Shown: piece by piece, positions 26,501 through 39,950 of the stretch
Layout: each line of letters starts with the position of its first letter
Numbering within the stretch: position 1 is the first letter of the stretch
Source: Viscum album
Taxonomy: Eukaryota; Streptophyta; Magnoliopsida; Santalales; Viscaceae
Length of the DNA stretch: 64,000 nt
Reading direction: 5' to 3'
Assembly: GCA_963277665.1 (NCBI GenBank)
Contig: OY728143.1
Location: 236,583,591 to 236,647,590 of the forward strand
Notes under the pieces: model-generated
The model's input: the letters and a program-made list of their open reading frames with translations, nothing else
What the model was told of the DNA's origin: nothing
Databases searched by the model: none
Translations under genes and position numbers: made by a program

Positions 26501-28675
26501 ATTGATACATCTAGATCCAATTCAACTTCGTATAATTTCATAACATGAGATTAATTGGGATGCTACTTTTTGTATCGAGATATGATGAAAACATTGTGAA
26601 TACAATTAAAATTAGATTTTAATTCCAACAAATAAGTTACATATTTGATCAACTAAATGATTTAAAATAGTCATAAATGTATTTGATAAAAAATACACTA
26701 CACCATGGTGACCTAATGGATGATAAACGTTGATGAAATACATATCACCAATAAAAAAATCCATAGGAAGAATTCAAAGTTATGTGTTCACAATACCCCA
26801 ATTGTGAACTATAACCCATAAACTTTGTAAATGATTAATCATCGTTTATGTCTATAAATGAATATTGAATCCCATGAGACATAAATTTCCCATATCTAAT
26901 AAAAAATTGGTGAACTTCAAAGGAGACCAAACAATTCCTCAAAAGGTGGAATATTGATTTAATACTAGTAACTCTTCTTATAAAAACCTCAACCAATACT
27001 AGATAAATATCTCAATATCCTAATAAATCCATGAGATAAGAACTGATCATATACGTAATAATAAAAATAGCATACTACATCTACCAACCATCAAGTTATA
27101 ATATGATTTACCAAAACTAACCAAAATTCCCATCTCCCAATTGAGTCATTTCAAAATATATGAGGTAAACTGAGGATATATACATAACATAATGGTATAA
27201 GGAAATCCATGAAACATCAAAATGTAAATAAATTATTTTATTTCAATATCATAAATTTTTTTATAGTATCCAGAATTGGATGATCTTCTTTTGGAAACAA
27301 AAAAAATCACTAGCTTGGTTGAAATCATTACACATGGAATATGTTAAAATAAAACTATATGGTCCGTTGATTCATCATCACATTTAATTGAGATCACTAG
27401 AAGAGTTTATGTGAATCCAATTTTATTTAGTTTCTCTATGTCTATCTAGTTCCATGTGGAATATCATGACACATATTCATTAAATTCACACTTCATACTC
27501 AGCCACTAGAAACACAATCTCCTTTAATAAAATATCATTATATTTCTAGGATGAATTACCCATGATGAATTATTGAAAACCATGGATAAAATATTTTATG
27601 ATAAATAATGATAAGATATAATAATTTTAAAAGTGAAAAATTCCTTCCAATTTAATTGACAATATATGAGTGGTCCCTAAACAACATAATAATTTCCTAA
27701 TTTCTAAAAAATTACCAACCTATTATTATTCTTATGGAATCATATATATGTGATATGATAAAGTTTATATTCTTTTTAAAACAATTTTTTAATTATCCTA
27801 ATATTTATCCATATTAAATGATGTTAAAACCACATAAGATTACATTATATTTAGCTTCCATGACATTTTAATTATGGAATTTCATACTGTGGGTGTTAGA
27901 TTCAAAATTCCCTTCTTGAGAATTGGAATTGTCCAAGAAAAAATTATCGATGTAATATATCCGCTATATCATCAAAGTATTATGATAGTTATAAGATATG
28001 ATATAGCTTCTTATTTTATGATCAAAATAAACTGTGAACCTCACACAGATAAGATAGTGTATCTAACATGTAATATAATGCATACCTGTAGTGAATTCCA
28101 TGTTATTGGGGTGATAATTCATTAAATGATTCCAAATATGAAATGATCTATATAATGAAACATGAACATATAATAAATGAACATATCTCATCCATGTACA
28201 TGAATCCTCATGATAAACCACATATCTATTATTGGCTTTTGGGATCATTAAAATATTTTCTAGTTTCAAATAATTATTAAACTCATTAAAAGGGTCATAA
28301 CACATATCATCCCATGATAATTTCACCCATTTAATGGTGTTTGTACTAAATAATGATTATATATTTCAGAAATCCATTTTCGACTATTGATAATACAATT
28401 ATTGTCCTATGATTCTCCACATCTCCAAGATTTTCAATTATTCATCCCATGATAAGACTACCATTAATGTTTCAGTATCACATCGTAGGCCATGTTTTAA
28501 AATGATGTGCATCTTAAAATTCATCCTCAAATCTGAATTTTTAATTTTAATACATTCTTATAAAGGCATTAACTCATATATGTTCCCAAATATTAATTTA
28601 GATACTATTAATGTTCTTTCCTAGTTATTCAATATATTATGATATCATACATGACTACCAAAAAAGATGTATCAA
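23554..28675. repeat. Tandem duplication, unit 2 (about 5.1 kb)
   Basis: Direct-repeat partner of 18395-23519. Collinearity ends just after GATGTATCAA (28666-28675), after which the sequence is unique. The minus-strand frame at 24951-25190 is the diverged counterpart of the one at 19775-20038; they share the start MKL, an ITY segment and an HSS-FP-I segment. Frame and length are not conserved, so both are treated as relics. Confidence 0.85.
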
Positions 28676-31600
28676 CGTTCTTGTGTAGCATATAATTCAT
28701 CACGTTCATAAACACAACTGAATCTTTTGTTAGGAAAAATTGGATCAAAAGATATTCTTAGGGTCTATACATAGTTTTTAATATAGTCTTTTGGATATCT
28801 ATATAATTAACTCATATTTTATGGTAACTCGATCAAGGTTCAACTTTTATAAACCATAATGAAAACATAATAATATCACACATGTCATCCTCACGTGAAA
28901 AATGATAACTATTCATAACTATTAATATATTTATCTACTGATTATCTATAAAAATACAGAGTACCATCATCAATCTTTTCAAAGAAAAATAGGGTCACAA
29001 CACCACCCATTGGGCCCCCTGAGCTAGTAGTAATCCGAGTTTGATGATCCCAATATCAACTCCAATAGGATATGATTAAGAGACCTGTATTGAGTAGGAA
29101 TAACCCATAAATAGGATGCATTACCCTCATGTACCTATTCATAGGTATATATATCCAAGCCCATACAATGATGAGAACTTAAAAGTAGTTGATACCAAAC
29201 TTTCCTTCAAAACACTTATCCACATCAGAGTATGAAAAATGTACATAATGGGAGATAGGTCCAAATACAATCCAAACAAAAAAATATAGAGAGTCCAACC
29301 TACTAAATAGAAGGGGACCACTATCAAATGAAACTACACAATTTGTTTTTGGATCTTATAGGCCAAATATGATCCACCCACCCATTTTCCTCCTTGGAAA
29401 ACATCAAAAAAGTCCATAGTTTATGTAATACATGAAATGTCTGAGTATATCCTATGATGAGTGATTATTAAAAAAATCCACCAGACTCCTAATTATCACT
29501 AATAAGAATGAATCATGTGTAGTTATTTGCAATAGAAATATAATTAACAACACAAAATTTATACTCCTAATGGGAAACATGGATCATGTGGTCTCAACCA
29601 ATACATCAGACCTTAAGGTATTTTTTGGGGATTTTAGGGAATGATAATCATATGTGGCCTCAATCATTATTATTTTATATCATAGGTTATTTTAAAACCA
29701 AAGTTCATGATCATTCACACCCACCTAATATGTACTCAACAGAACTCATAACATCTAGATATAGAGACAGGTGATCACCCATAAAACTATTAGGGGACAC
29801 TATAAACCCAATATGGTTCAACAATATATGTAGGGGATCATGTTCCGGAAAAAACCATTTACAATATGGAAATTTCCATCTCTATGGGACATCGACACCC
29901 TATATAAGGTTATCAAACCAATTCCATGAACCCGACCTAGTCTATAATATGGAATGATTAAGGATCACACTTCAGTCACATGAGGAGACACAAAAACTGT
30001 ATCTAAGACTCATTCTCAAGAGTAGATCACAAAAACCAATGATTATGATATAATAAAACATTATTCCATAGATAATGTGGACCAATGGAATACTCATAAA
30101 CGAAACTTGTCCAGCCAAAAGAAATTATGGTCTCTAATCCACATTTGTTGAAGTACATTCCAAGTACATGGGGTACACAAATTGTACCTGTAATCAGGGA
30201 CCAACTCATGTAGGTTACAGTGTTCTACTACCCATTCCTAGGTACATTGGGTCCTTCCAATGTATACATGAAAATGTTTGAGTACAAAACATAAGATCGT
30301 ATACTCTGGATATGTCTGAGTACATGGATTTTCTCTTCTACTCAATTCATTCCAATGGATCATTTGTGATACAAGGCATGTTTCAATCCATTGGTCATAT
30401 GGAGTGTTTTTGGTACCACATAGTGTGGGTTATATTTATCTTCTTCAAAAAACCATCCACCACATCTTTGACCATACATAGTGTGTAATTCCAATAAAAA
30501 TTCCATATAAAGAATTTTTTATAGAAACCTATATTTTCCCATCAACATCATTTTTCTGCATCATTGCCATAAATCTATCAGGGAATCACAGAAAAATGTC
30601 ATCTTATCCTTTCAATCACAATTAAATGGATTTTGGGTACTAATCTCCTCAGAAAATTCACCTTTGGTCCACACCAACTTATTTGGGTTTCATTGTAGAA
30701 TGAATGAGGAACACTGGTCTGATCTGATCTTCCTATAGTTATCGTGAGTGATCACATCTTTCACAAACTCACTCTCATGGACCTATCAAGTGTTATTGAT
30801 CAGTTGTGCTGAATAATAGTCACACAATGATATCATATTTCATAGCTTTTGGGCCAAATAAATATCCCATGATTATTGTTTTATGTAATATAGGGTAAAT
30901 ATTTTGTAATAAGAATGAGTAAAAACTTCATGTTTTTAATTTAATCCTAAATCTATTTTCATTAAACCGAATAATAAAGATAAATAGAAAAAATTAAATT
31001 AAAATATTAATAATTAATATATTTTAGAATCAATTCCTATTTTTTATAATTAATACACATTCGAAATATGATAAATAAATTGTTTGAAACAACATATATC
31101 AAACATCCTATCTAGACTATAGACCAATCCCTGGTGAATAATTATAATGTGTCATTTTCATTGTTGATATCCACAATCATTATAGGCATAGACGATTGGT
31201 GTAGTTCAGATATGATCCTCCAAACAAATGTCATCCACCAACATCTATCTAAATACTCCCCTATAAGAATATTGGTTTATATGGATAACCCAATTATTTA
31301 CCAATAAGTGGGTTTTTAAAAATGTGTTCTATAGTATTCATTGTCAACAAAATAAAATAAAATAAATAATTTATTTTATTATTTCTAGATCATTCAATAT
31401 CTTTTTTAGAATCTCCCAATTCTAACAGTTTGTATTGTTGTGAAAAGTTTAAATCCAACATATTTATCTCAATGGTTTCCCAAAATTTCTTCCAATAGAA
31501 ACATTTCAGTTGTTTTAACCACTTTTTTTGGAAAAATATTTATATGTGATATTAATAAATTCAATATTTTCAAATATCAATTTTGCAATCACCATGCCAC

Positions 31601-31759
31601 AGAATCTTATGCTATGTTAGGGACTTTCCCCAACTTTATTTTTATATATATTTCATAACATTGTGTGAAAATAATAATAATATATTCTCAAATAAATAGG
31701 GATTTTCATCCTAAGAATTATAAAGGACTACTCTAAATTTAGTTGGTACTATGATCACA
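28676..31759. other. AT-rich sequence without recognisable genes
   Basis: Frames at 29139-29327, 29586-29774, 30027-30209 and 31440-31658 are short, with no family motif. An AAATA-rich tract (AAAATAAAATAAAATAAA) lies near 31350. Nothing else can be supported. Confidence 0.5.
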
Positions 31760-32399
31760 TATTGTAATCCTAGTCCCAGATGATCTATTGATGATTATCA
31801 TGATATGACTAGACATATACCAATGGATTAAGTCAAATAAGTGGTATCCTATCCTAAAAATAATTGATTTCATCCAATTAATCTACATATGAAGATCCAT
31901 CATCAATGTATTCCTCGGCCCAATTAACAACATGTGACGGGATGTGCACACACATCCTCATCTATAAAATGTCGATGACATTGTTTATTAAGTCCAACTA
32001 TTGTGGTAGATATTAGTTTTATACAACATCATAGACTATATGTTTTTTTCATGAAAGACCCAATGAATATTGATTATAACTATTCAACTGGACTAATTAT
32101 CTATAATCCACATCTAGGTGAGAACATCATGAAAAAAATTCCTCCCTAATATAACTCCAATGGCCTTTATAGTGGGTATGTATTATAATTATGATAGCTT
32201 TATTCAATCCACATACACTCATAAATTATTTTTACTATATCTTAAATAGATTTCTTGAAACATAGGCCCATGAGTTTAGAATCATCATGTCCATTAAAAT
32301 AATAAAGTTGGAAATATTGATTCATGTATTTCCTTTAATACTTCCTGTTTAATTGTAGAATGGTATATTTTTCTTCTCTGAAACTCCATCAATGTTAGG

Positions 32400-32880
32400 T
32401 GGTCCTCCCAACTATGAAAAATGTCTAACATAAAATATCATAACATGTCCCCTAGAGCCTATATGGTCTGATCAATCTAGTTTTCAGTTTGGGGGTAAAA
32501 TATCATTCTCAAACTTAACTATATCCTGATGAAATCCTACAATCCTCTAAATAATCATTACATGAAGTGAGCATCATATTCTAAAATGGTCATCGAGGGA
32601 GATCCATCAATCCAAAAAAACTCTTTCATGTAATGATACCCTAATGGATCTAGTGAACTATGCTCTCAAATACCCGATATATGGGCCGATATGTTGGACA
32701 GGTTTAAATTGAATCATTTCATTTTAAAAAATGTGTTAAACTATTCCTTAATCCCTTGGATTTCCATTCCCATTTACAGATTCAAAAATCAAGTGATTAA
32801 GTTAAATCTACTAGAACATAGTACTCAGCATTCATCTGGTTCTCGGGAAGGAATCAATAGAAAATATATGTAACTAAATT
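32400..32880 (-). pseudogene. Integrase remnant of Ty3 copy C
   Basis: On the minus strand, 32504 down to 32461 reads FYPQTEN, a stop, then IDQTI. This is the integrase core segment that in live elements reads HPQTDGQ-ERxNQ. The H-to-Y and G-to-stop type changes fit C-to-T decay. The following text (about 32640-32510) has the order expected for the residues before the last catalytic glutamate, but with stops. It would join the retroviral-type integrase fold if intact; here it is dead. Confidence 0.65.
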
Positions 32881-33239
32881 ATTCAAGATAAGAAGGAAGA
32901 ACTAATGTTAAAGGTCCTATGAAATATACACTACTCCTAGATATACAATAAAAGGGTATATATAAAAAATCTATCACATAATCCTACGAAATCACAAGTA
33001 CTATCATCAAACATTTGATAAAAATTATATTCAACCACATTAGAATATCCACTAAGAGAATATTAATTGGATTCTGAGCACAGAATTTATCTTAATTGGT
33101 ATATCCATTCAATGATTCCATAATATTCAATATATGTTTTTGGGTAACAATTGTCGGATGATTATATAAATAACCATACATTATACTATTTATATATATA
33201 ATAATGAAAACTACTATGATATCCCACCTAACAAGTAAT

Positions 33240-33600
33240 TAAAAGATCACATTCTCAGAGCTTTGGCCACCATATTCCCAATCCTATGAGAGTAGATAAT
33301 ATCGATGTTATATTCATTGAGGGACAATGTCAACATCCCTGGATTCATGTTAAGATCATTCTGAATAAATATTTACATGATACTATTATTTTCATAGTAC
33401 ATGAAAAGCTCCTCATAAATAACATAGTTTCTCCACATCCTCATGGTGAAGACTAATACTCCCATCTCATGATCATAGGATATGTAGTTCAACTCACTTG
33501 GCCTCAATTTTCATGAACCATAGCCAATCAAAGCCTACCACTACATCTGTACCCTACTAGGTCTAGTCCATGAAGAATCACATAGCACTACTTACTTGAA
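33240..33600 (-). pseudogene. RNase H remnant of Ty3 copy C
   Basis: On the minus strand, 33500 down to about 33421 reads KLNYISYDHEMGVLVFTM followed by RMWRNYV. This matches the E-x-NYPTHDxELAAVVFAxxxWRHYL region of Ty3 RNase H in spacing and residue type. Further along, GNMVAKALRM (about 33285-33253) corresponds to the GKANVVADALSR end of the domain. One internal stop is visible. The domain degrades the RNA strand during reverse transcription; this copy is inactive. Confidence 0.75.
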
Positions 33601-34430
33601 TATCTCATATGGAAATCTCATTATGGGTGTTCTCATCATCCTATAACTCAAATTTTGAAAATTGCGTTATCATAATTCCAAGTAAAGGAAAGGTGTACTC
33701 TATAGAGTTAATGATTCCAAATTTGTCATTGAAATGGTGAAATCGGGCATAAATATCATGTAGTAGATGAAAAAAACAACGAGTCTCCAAGACACCATCA
33801 CAATATTTGGTGTATCCCTATCTATCCTGATATCTACCTTCTCCATATCCACTATTACACTATCAAAAAATACGAGGTGCCATAATGTGTGTACCTCCTA
33901 ATTCTTTAACAATATCATTTCTATATTTCCTTAAATATGGGGCTCTCTGAATGCGCCCATTTCCATCCTCAACCATCACATAAAAAACTATTTTAACATA
34001 GAGTATAATATGATATACTTTATAAATACCACATCAAACTAGTTTATTAGTGTTTGAATGAAACTATTCATGAGTCCGAGGAACACTGATGGGGAATTCT
34101 AAATTCTAATCATAGTCACTAATAAATCATTTTGAAAATATTTAAATCTGAATGTTTTCTTTGTAATATAATAATCCCTTACTCATCATTGGTGGGAGCC
34201 TGAAATGAGGTGAATATGTATCAATCCTCATCCCCACTCAACAAATAGAATAGTATGTCGATCCTTATTATTGGATACTTATTCTTCATAACCAATTGGT
34301 TCAAGAACTAGTAATCTTTATAAAACATCAATCCCCTATCAATCATTATAGGAAACATCTATAGAGATTCCTAGGGGGGATGACTAGGTCTCATGAATCG
34401 CTTCCCCTAAAATTATTCTATTTTCAGACT
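33600..34430 (-). pseudogene. Reverse transcriptase remnant of Ty3 copy C
   Basis: Minus-strand text at about 34350-34264 reads CFIKITSS, a stop, TNWL, a stop, RISIQ. This is in register with the RMCIDYRxLNKVTIKNKYPLP box of Ty3 reverse transcriptases, and the upstream side keeps a PP-R pattern where family members have SPWGAP. Premature stops are frequent. The catalytic D-D box could not be located with confidence in this copy. Confidence 0.55.
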
Positions 34431-34900
34431 CATCTCTTAATGATTTATGGGATCCATTTGAAATTATAGTGATAATATCAGGTCCATCCTGTGATGAAAT
34501 TCAATATAGTAGTCTATCACATAGGGTATCCCTCATCTAGATAGTTTGTGGTCCTTAAGCATTCCATATTATACCCGAAGTGATGTGCATGGAATCACCG
34601 TGACTACCATATATAAGGATTACATCCCCCTATACATGGTCCCTTCAATATTGTTCATCATATCATGAGGAATATGATGCCCAACATTTTATGTTAAGCT
34701 ATATTTGATTTTGGGTGTCCCCCAATAATTCCTGGTGTGAACACCTATCGACATCTCTAGATATTTGGCCAACCTATGAGTACTTCATTGTTAGATGAAA
34801 ATGTTCAAGACCACTTGAACGATCATAAAAAATGGTCACTAGTCTCATAGGGTGAGTAATAAATTAATGAGAATGGTCTAGAAACATTATGAAGTAACTC

Positions 34901-35587
34901 AATTCCTGAAATATTTGTCAAGGCCACATGAGGCCATTTGTCTATTATGCGTATATCATTGTTTTTTTATTTTATAGAGATAGACATATAAATAATCATG
35001 ATTATTTCTTATTAGTTATTTTGGAATGTCCCAATATGTATTTTAATACCCAAACTTGTATGATGTCTTCTAACACATGACATGACATATATAAATGACC
35101 ACCCACTTTAGAGGTGTCTTATATAGACACATATTAAGCATTTCATTATTTAGATAGAAGGACTGAGGTGTTGTCTGGGGATCACATTTTATAGTGGTCC
35201 CATCCATTGAATTGATTATATTCTCTTTATTTTATTTTTGGGAATTTATTTTTTAAATTATTTGTGTCAATAATTTTTTCTTACTTTACCATTCCATGAA
35301 TATTATAAATTTATTTTTTAATAATTCCATAAAACATTGTATGAATTTTATTTATTTGTGGATGTTTTAGTGTTTAAGTATATTTATATTAGTGTAAAAC
35401 TTCCCATCTATGGGTTATGCCTACTCAAAACTAGTCACTTGCCCCAGGACTATTAGAGGAATTCTTTGGGAAGTCTTATGTAGCTTATAACAAGCCAGGC
35501 GTGCCTTAGTTGGTATGGTTGGAAAATTAGTGGCCAGCTTTGGAGAAAAAAATCGATGAACAGATCTCTTCTCTAATAAAATATCCA
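34901..35587. other. Spacer before the copia element
   Basis: AT-rich to 35400. Then comes a GC-richer 180-base stretch (about 35405-35585) with no frame or motif I recognise. It may be the 5' end of remnant C or an unrelated fragment. Confidence 0.4.
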
Positions 35588-35592
35588 TCTAG

Positions 35593-37422
35593 TGTTGGAA
35601 CCAAGGCCATTAGATGATAATTTTGGAGTTTGGTTTGTGTTTGTTGTGAATATTCACAAGGATTACTAGGCAGTTGGCAATAAATGTGGTCATATGTTTG
35701 AGACTGAATGTATTATTGAAGGTAACTTCTACTAAAGATATTAATCAAATAAAAACCTTCATTAATGTCACATAAAATCATACCAAATGACTATCCTTAT
35801 CAAGAGGGTCCCAATGCCTCAAACGACTCATTAATCGGTCGAGAAGTTTTCAATTTAAGGAAATTTTAGTAAACCAAGGACAGATTACGAAAAACTGTAT
35901 GTGATAAAGGTGCGTGGTATGTAGTGAAGGAATTAAGTACAAAGAATTTAGTCGAAGCAGTTAGCAGCAACAGTACGCCGAATGGTAAGTAGAACTGAAA
36001 AAAAGTTTGCAATGACAATACACAGTGAAGGTGTGCGGTACAAAAAATGATTTCAAAAATGGTTTATAGCACCGTTACACAATGAAGAGATGAAGTGCAT
36101 GGACTGAAAGTCATACTGTGCATGGAGGGTTAATGGTATGCAATACAAGTTCATAGTTCAGAGGTTTTCAGTACGTTGTGTAGGCTAACAGTACGTAGAT
36201 GGTATTCTGCTTCTAGTGATTGTCCCAAATTTATGTTTTGGGTAAATCAGATTTCTCAAATTTGCAGACTGATGTGCCTATTTATATAGATTTGATACCA
36301 TTTTTTATATGATGAGATTAGAGGTTAAAATTTTTGGATGAATTTTGGTGATGTCTGAAGTGGTACATGGAGGAGAAGACGGTATGCGGGGAGAATCATC
36401 AGCGTAAGGAAAACAATTTGTGGAAGAGAGGTTGGTTTTCACAGGATGCTCACATAGTACGTGGATGAGCATGAAAGTATGTCGAGTAGGATGGTATGAG
36501 GAAAAGTAGAGAAGTACGTGATGGAGCAACGCAATATGCATAGTAGGACGCTACGCAGAGTAGTGTAATAGTATTCATAGCATGGAAGTTTGCAGATTAG
36601 GGCAGTACACGGAGGTGATGCACAACATGGAGAAACAATAGCAGTTCGTGAAAACAGTATCAGTATATAGAAATAATAGTATAATGTTGAAATAGCTACA
36701 CGGTACCCATAATAATAAAGACAATATGTGAAAACAATATGATTATTAATAAATAGTAGTAGTACACAAAAACGACTCCACGGTACGGGGAAACGACAGT
36801 ATTATGCCGAAATAGCAACAATATGAGAAATCTTCATGCGGTGTGAAGAACATCCAAGGAATCATGAAAATTAAACAAATTAGTTTGTTAAATTAATTTC
36901 CATAACAAATCTATGCACAAAAAATATGTTTAATCTGGGGGTGATTACCGGTCATCAACAGAGCATCCATTTACAAATGAGTATGCATCATTAAATGCTA
37001 ATCTATTGAAGTGACCATCATGTAGATAAATTAAGTGAAGATTCTTTCATCATAGTGAGCCTGGGGGAGTCATTGGAAGAGATCTGAGGGACACCGTTTG
37101 ATATCCCTGAACCTTGTAAATGTAGTGTTCCTGGCACAGAGTGACAATGATAAAATCATGTAATCCACAACTTGTGAAGATTAGTGGTTTTTGGTACTAC
37201 CGACACACTGTCAGCGTATGCTCATTGGACTAAGCCCTTAGTGGGGGACCATGTAAAAAATTATGTCTGATTACTTTCCATGTGATTGTTCATTTTATAA
37301 AATTCCTCATCAGATATATTTAGCAGGTTCCTACCAACGAGGGAACAAGATCCATTATATTAAAATAAAAAGTTGACACCTAGATTCACTGCTCCCCTGT
37401 CAAAGAGTTCTTGTGTATATCA
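35593..37422 (+). repeat. Copia 5' LTR
   Basis: It starts TGTTGGAACC and ends TATATCA just before the primer site. It aligns with 41864-43713 along its length, with many substitutions and indels, so the insertion is old. A degenerate TGAAGGNG-containing unit recurs at 35902, 36021 and 36078, and a purine-rich AACAGYAGTAC-like series occupies about 36600-36840. CG content is higher than in the surrounding old Ty3 DNA. Confidence 0.85.
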
Positions 37423-37424
37423 AG

Positions 37425-37435
37425 TAGTATCAGAG
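37425..37435 (+). other. Primer-binding site of the copia element
   Basis: TAGTATCAGAG lies two bases after the LTR and matches the initiator-Met tRNA primer site TGGTATCAGAG except at one base. Confidence 0.75.
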
Positions 37436-37699
37436 TTTAATGGTTGATGGTGTTGAATCTGTCTATCATAGATAATATATTCAACTTTAGGTGAGTTCCC
37501 CTCTTAAATGGAAGGAATATTTAAATATGAAAAAATATTATGAGATATCACCTAATAACCCTTATAATTGAATTCATACATGGTACCGTGTAGGGAATAC
37601 ATGTTACTGATTCTACTAGACATTCGATGAAAGATACATATAATAAATTGTTTTATGCTGATGTAAATGCATAGAATGATCTCATTACACCACTTTTGG

Positions 37700-38300
37700 A
37701 TAATATCTATCTAATGGTAATGAGTGGCACATCTTCCTAGTCAATCAGGGATAAACTGACGAATACTTATCAAGGAGATAGCACAATGATGTATGAAAAA
37801 CATCATGTACTAAACAATAGGTTTGTTGATCTGAAGATACACATTGATGAGAATTTAGACTCCTTTTTCATTCGAATTAATAATGTTGTTGAAAAAATAT
37901 GAGTTCTAGGTGATGAAATCAAAGACATTGACATAGTGAAGAAAATCATGAGAATACTTATGCCCCTTTACAATGCCATGGTTACTTCCCTTGAGGAAAT
38001 AAATCTATCCAAACTCTCAGTGGATGATTTTCTGAGAAATCTATCATCTTATGAAATTTTAATTTATTTAGAAGAAGTTATGACTAAAGTGAGAATGTAA
38101 ATTACATTCAAATCCATGTAAATACTAAAAGTTTCAGGAGATAGAGGAAATGATGAAGATGAGGAAAATGAAACTGTTTCTCTCATTGCCAAGAAGCTCA
38201 TGAAGGGAAATGGAAATTTTAAGGAAAGATACCACTATAATGTTTTCACTATGGAAGGGTTGGGAACATTTCCTCTCAGTGCTCAAGAAAATTTTATGAT
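37700..38300 (+). pseudogene. Copia gag remnant (UBN2-type)
   Basis: Plus-strand text from about 37727 gives a LTNTYQGDSTMMYEKH segment, then FVDLKIHIDENLDSFFIRIN, then a stop, LGDEIKDIDIVKKIMRIL and LSVDDFLRNLSSYE. These follow in order the conserved parts of the copia gag core (loading helix, L-G-E-I, VxKxLRSLP, LTLDELxGxLxxYE). At about 38227-38290 the CCHC knuckle region is present only as a decayed trace. Live gag would form the particle; this copy has at least one stop and a shifted tail. Confidence 0.7.
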
Positions 38301-38611
38301 GAAGAGAGAGAAGTTGAAAACATGGTAAATCCCTAGAAATGATTCTTCAAAAAGGCTAACATCAAATTTCGAAAGGAACTACAAAAGAAGAGTTTTTACT
38401 ATGAGACATATGTTGATTAAAATGAATTCCTTGTGGAAGAAGAACCATAATTTAAGATTGGAAACCAAGCCTTCATGATGGCTACCATTGAAAATACATA
38501 ACCATTGATAGATAAATCATCAGATATAAGTTGACTTCTAATACTAATCCCTTGTTGCATCTTAAGGATTATTTTGGTAAGATTGTGATTAGATATTAGA
38601 GATGCAATAAT

Positions 38612-38902
38612 TTGAAAGCAATATTGGAGGAATCAATAAAATATATTGATCATCATGAAGTAGAAATTCAACGATTAGAAGAACTAGTGAATTTAAAATC
38701 ATCAATCCTTGACAACATTAATGATGTTATGGAACTAAAACACCAAATTGAAGAACATATAAAGGTCATTAATTTCATTACCATGAGACTAGAAAAGAAT
38801 TCCCAGAATGCTGATGGGATCAATGAAAAAATTAGTACATTGAAAATTAAACACAAATTTGAATCAATGTCAAAAGAAGAAAAGAAGAAAATACAATTTT
38901 GA
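38612..38902 (+). pseudogene. Coiled-coil segment between gag and protease
   Basis: An open stretch of 96 codons, rich in E, K, L and I, with heptad-like spacing (LEELVNLKSSILDNINDV and following). In SIRE-like copia elements a coiled coil lies between the gag zinc knuckle and protease, which is its position here. It survives by chance as an open piece of a broken polyprotein and has no start context of its own. Confidence 0.5.
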
Positions 38903-39690
38903 AGGTTCTCATATGTTGAAATGCTATAGAGGAAAAAACGTGGTTCTGATGGAGTTGAAATATTCTGGAGTGATCGAAGTCCAACATGAAAGGTAAATAG
39001 TTGAATTGGTTATAATGATGAAACATCAAATGCTATAAATAAAGTGAGCTAGAATAAAGGAATGAAAAAAGTTTATCATCTTGAAATTCTGCCTGATGTG
39101 CAGAAAATGAAACACTTAAATAAAACTAAAATATTAAATTAATATTACTCAGGAGTTTCATGAAATGATATGCAGCATAACTATTTTCTTGTGGAAGATG
39201 GAATGAGGATAAATAGAATTGAGAATACGTTTCCATTCATTATATTTTAGTTTTGTGGCTATCTAGGCCATATCATGTCATACTACGAAGAGGCAAGGAG
39301 CAATATGAATGGGGAAGAGTTAGGAGATCCACAAAGAAGAACATATTAATATACATCTTATCATATAATAAATAATTTCTATTGATATTGTATTCACCAT
39401 TCTATCATTGGTCATAAAGGTGTGTATTTCAGTCATATGTATGACAAGACAAATTCTTTCAAGGTGTAGAGATGAGTCATTACATGTCAAAGAGAAAATG
39501 TTGATATTTTACATTGGTTTTCCCATCTAAAAAATAATTTTAATATAAAAATCCATGTACAAAAAATAGAGAATCGAATGTTCATCAATTCCATACACAT
39601 AATTCAATATCTCATATAAAGAAAAGAGGAAAATTGAATAGTCCATTTTTGCAGAAGTATTCATCAAAGCTACAATGATAAAAAAACACA

Positions 39691-39950
39691 TGGATTCTTG
39701 ATATCATATGTTCATACGACATGACGGGTAATGCATTTCTATTAAAAAATTTCATGAAAATGGCCTATGAAATAATTTTATTGAACCCCAAATACGAAAT
39801 CCAAGTGAATATAACGAATATTCCATTGTTTTTGGGGATCATAATGCACCTACACAGACAAGGAGAATGGGGAATAATTCACAATATGTATTTCTATCAA
39901 TTGGGGAACAATTCTCATTTGAAGAGGCGGCAATTGATGAGTCATGGGTG
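39691..39950 (+). pseudogene. Copia protease remnant followed by the integrase deletion point
   Basis: At 39691 the text reads WILDIICSYDMTGN, corresponding to the copia protease active-site segment WxLDSGCSxHMTG. The catalytic D is kept, but the S-G following it has become I-I. Only about 190 bases later (39931) reverse transcriptase lead-in sequence begins (DESWVK then LNEELDQINKNLTWDL). The pre-integrase zinc domain and the integrase core, normally well over 1 kb, are absent, so the element has an internal deletion here. Confidence 0.7.

Larger units (their letters stand above)
31760..34900 (-). mobile_element. Ancient degenerate Ty3/gypsy remnant C, minus strand
   Basis: This is the best preserved of the three old Ty3 remnants. 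Reading leftward on the minus strand, it shows reverse transcriptase (about 34430-33600), RNase H (about 33560-33250) and integrase (about 32880-32400). This is the normal Ty3 order, with integrase last. At about 32265 a block with TTAGAATCA aligns to 11405 and 3350, marking the 3' flank shared with remnants A and B. Stops occur every few dozen codons, and CG is scarce. LTR ends were not located. Confidence 0.7.
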
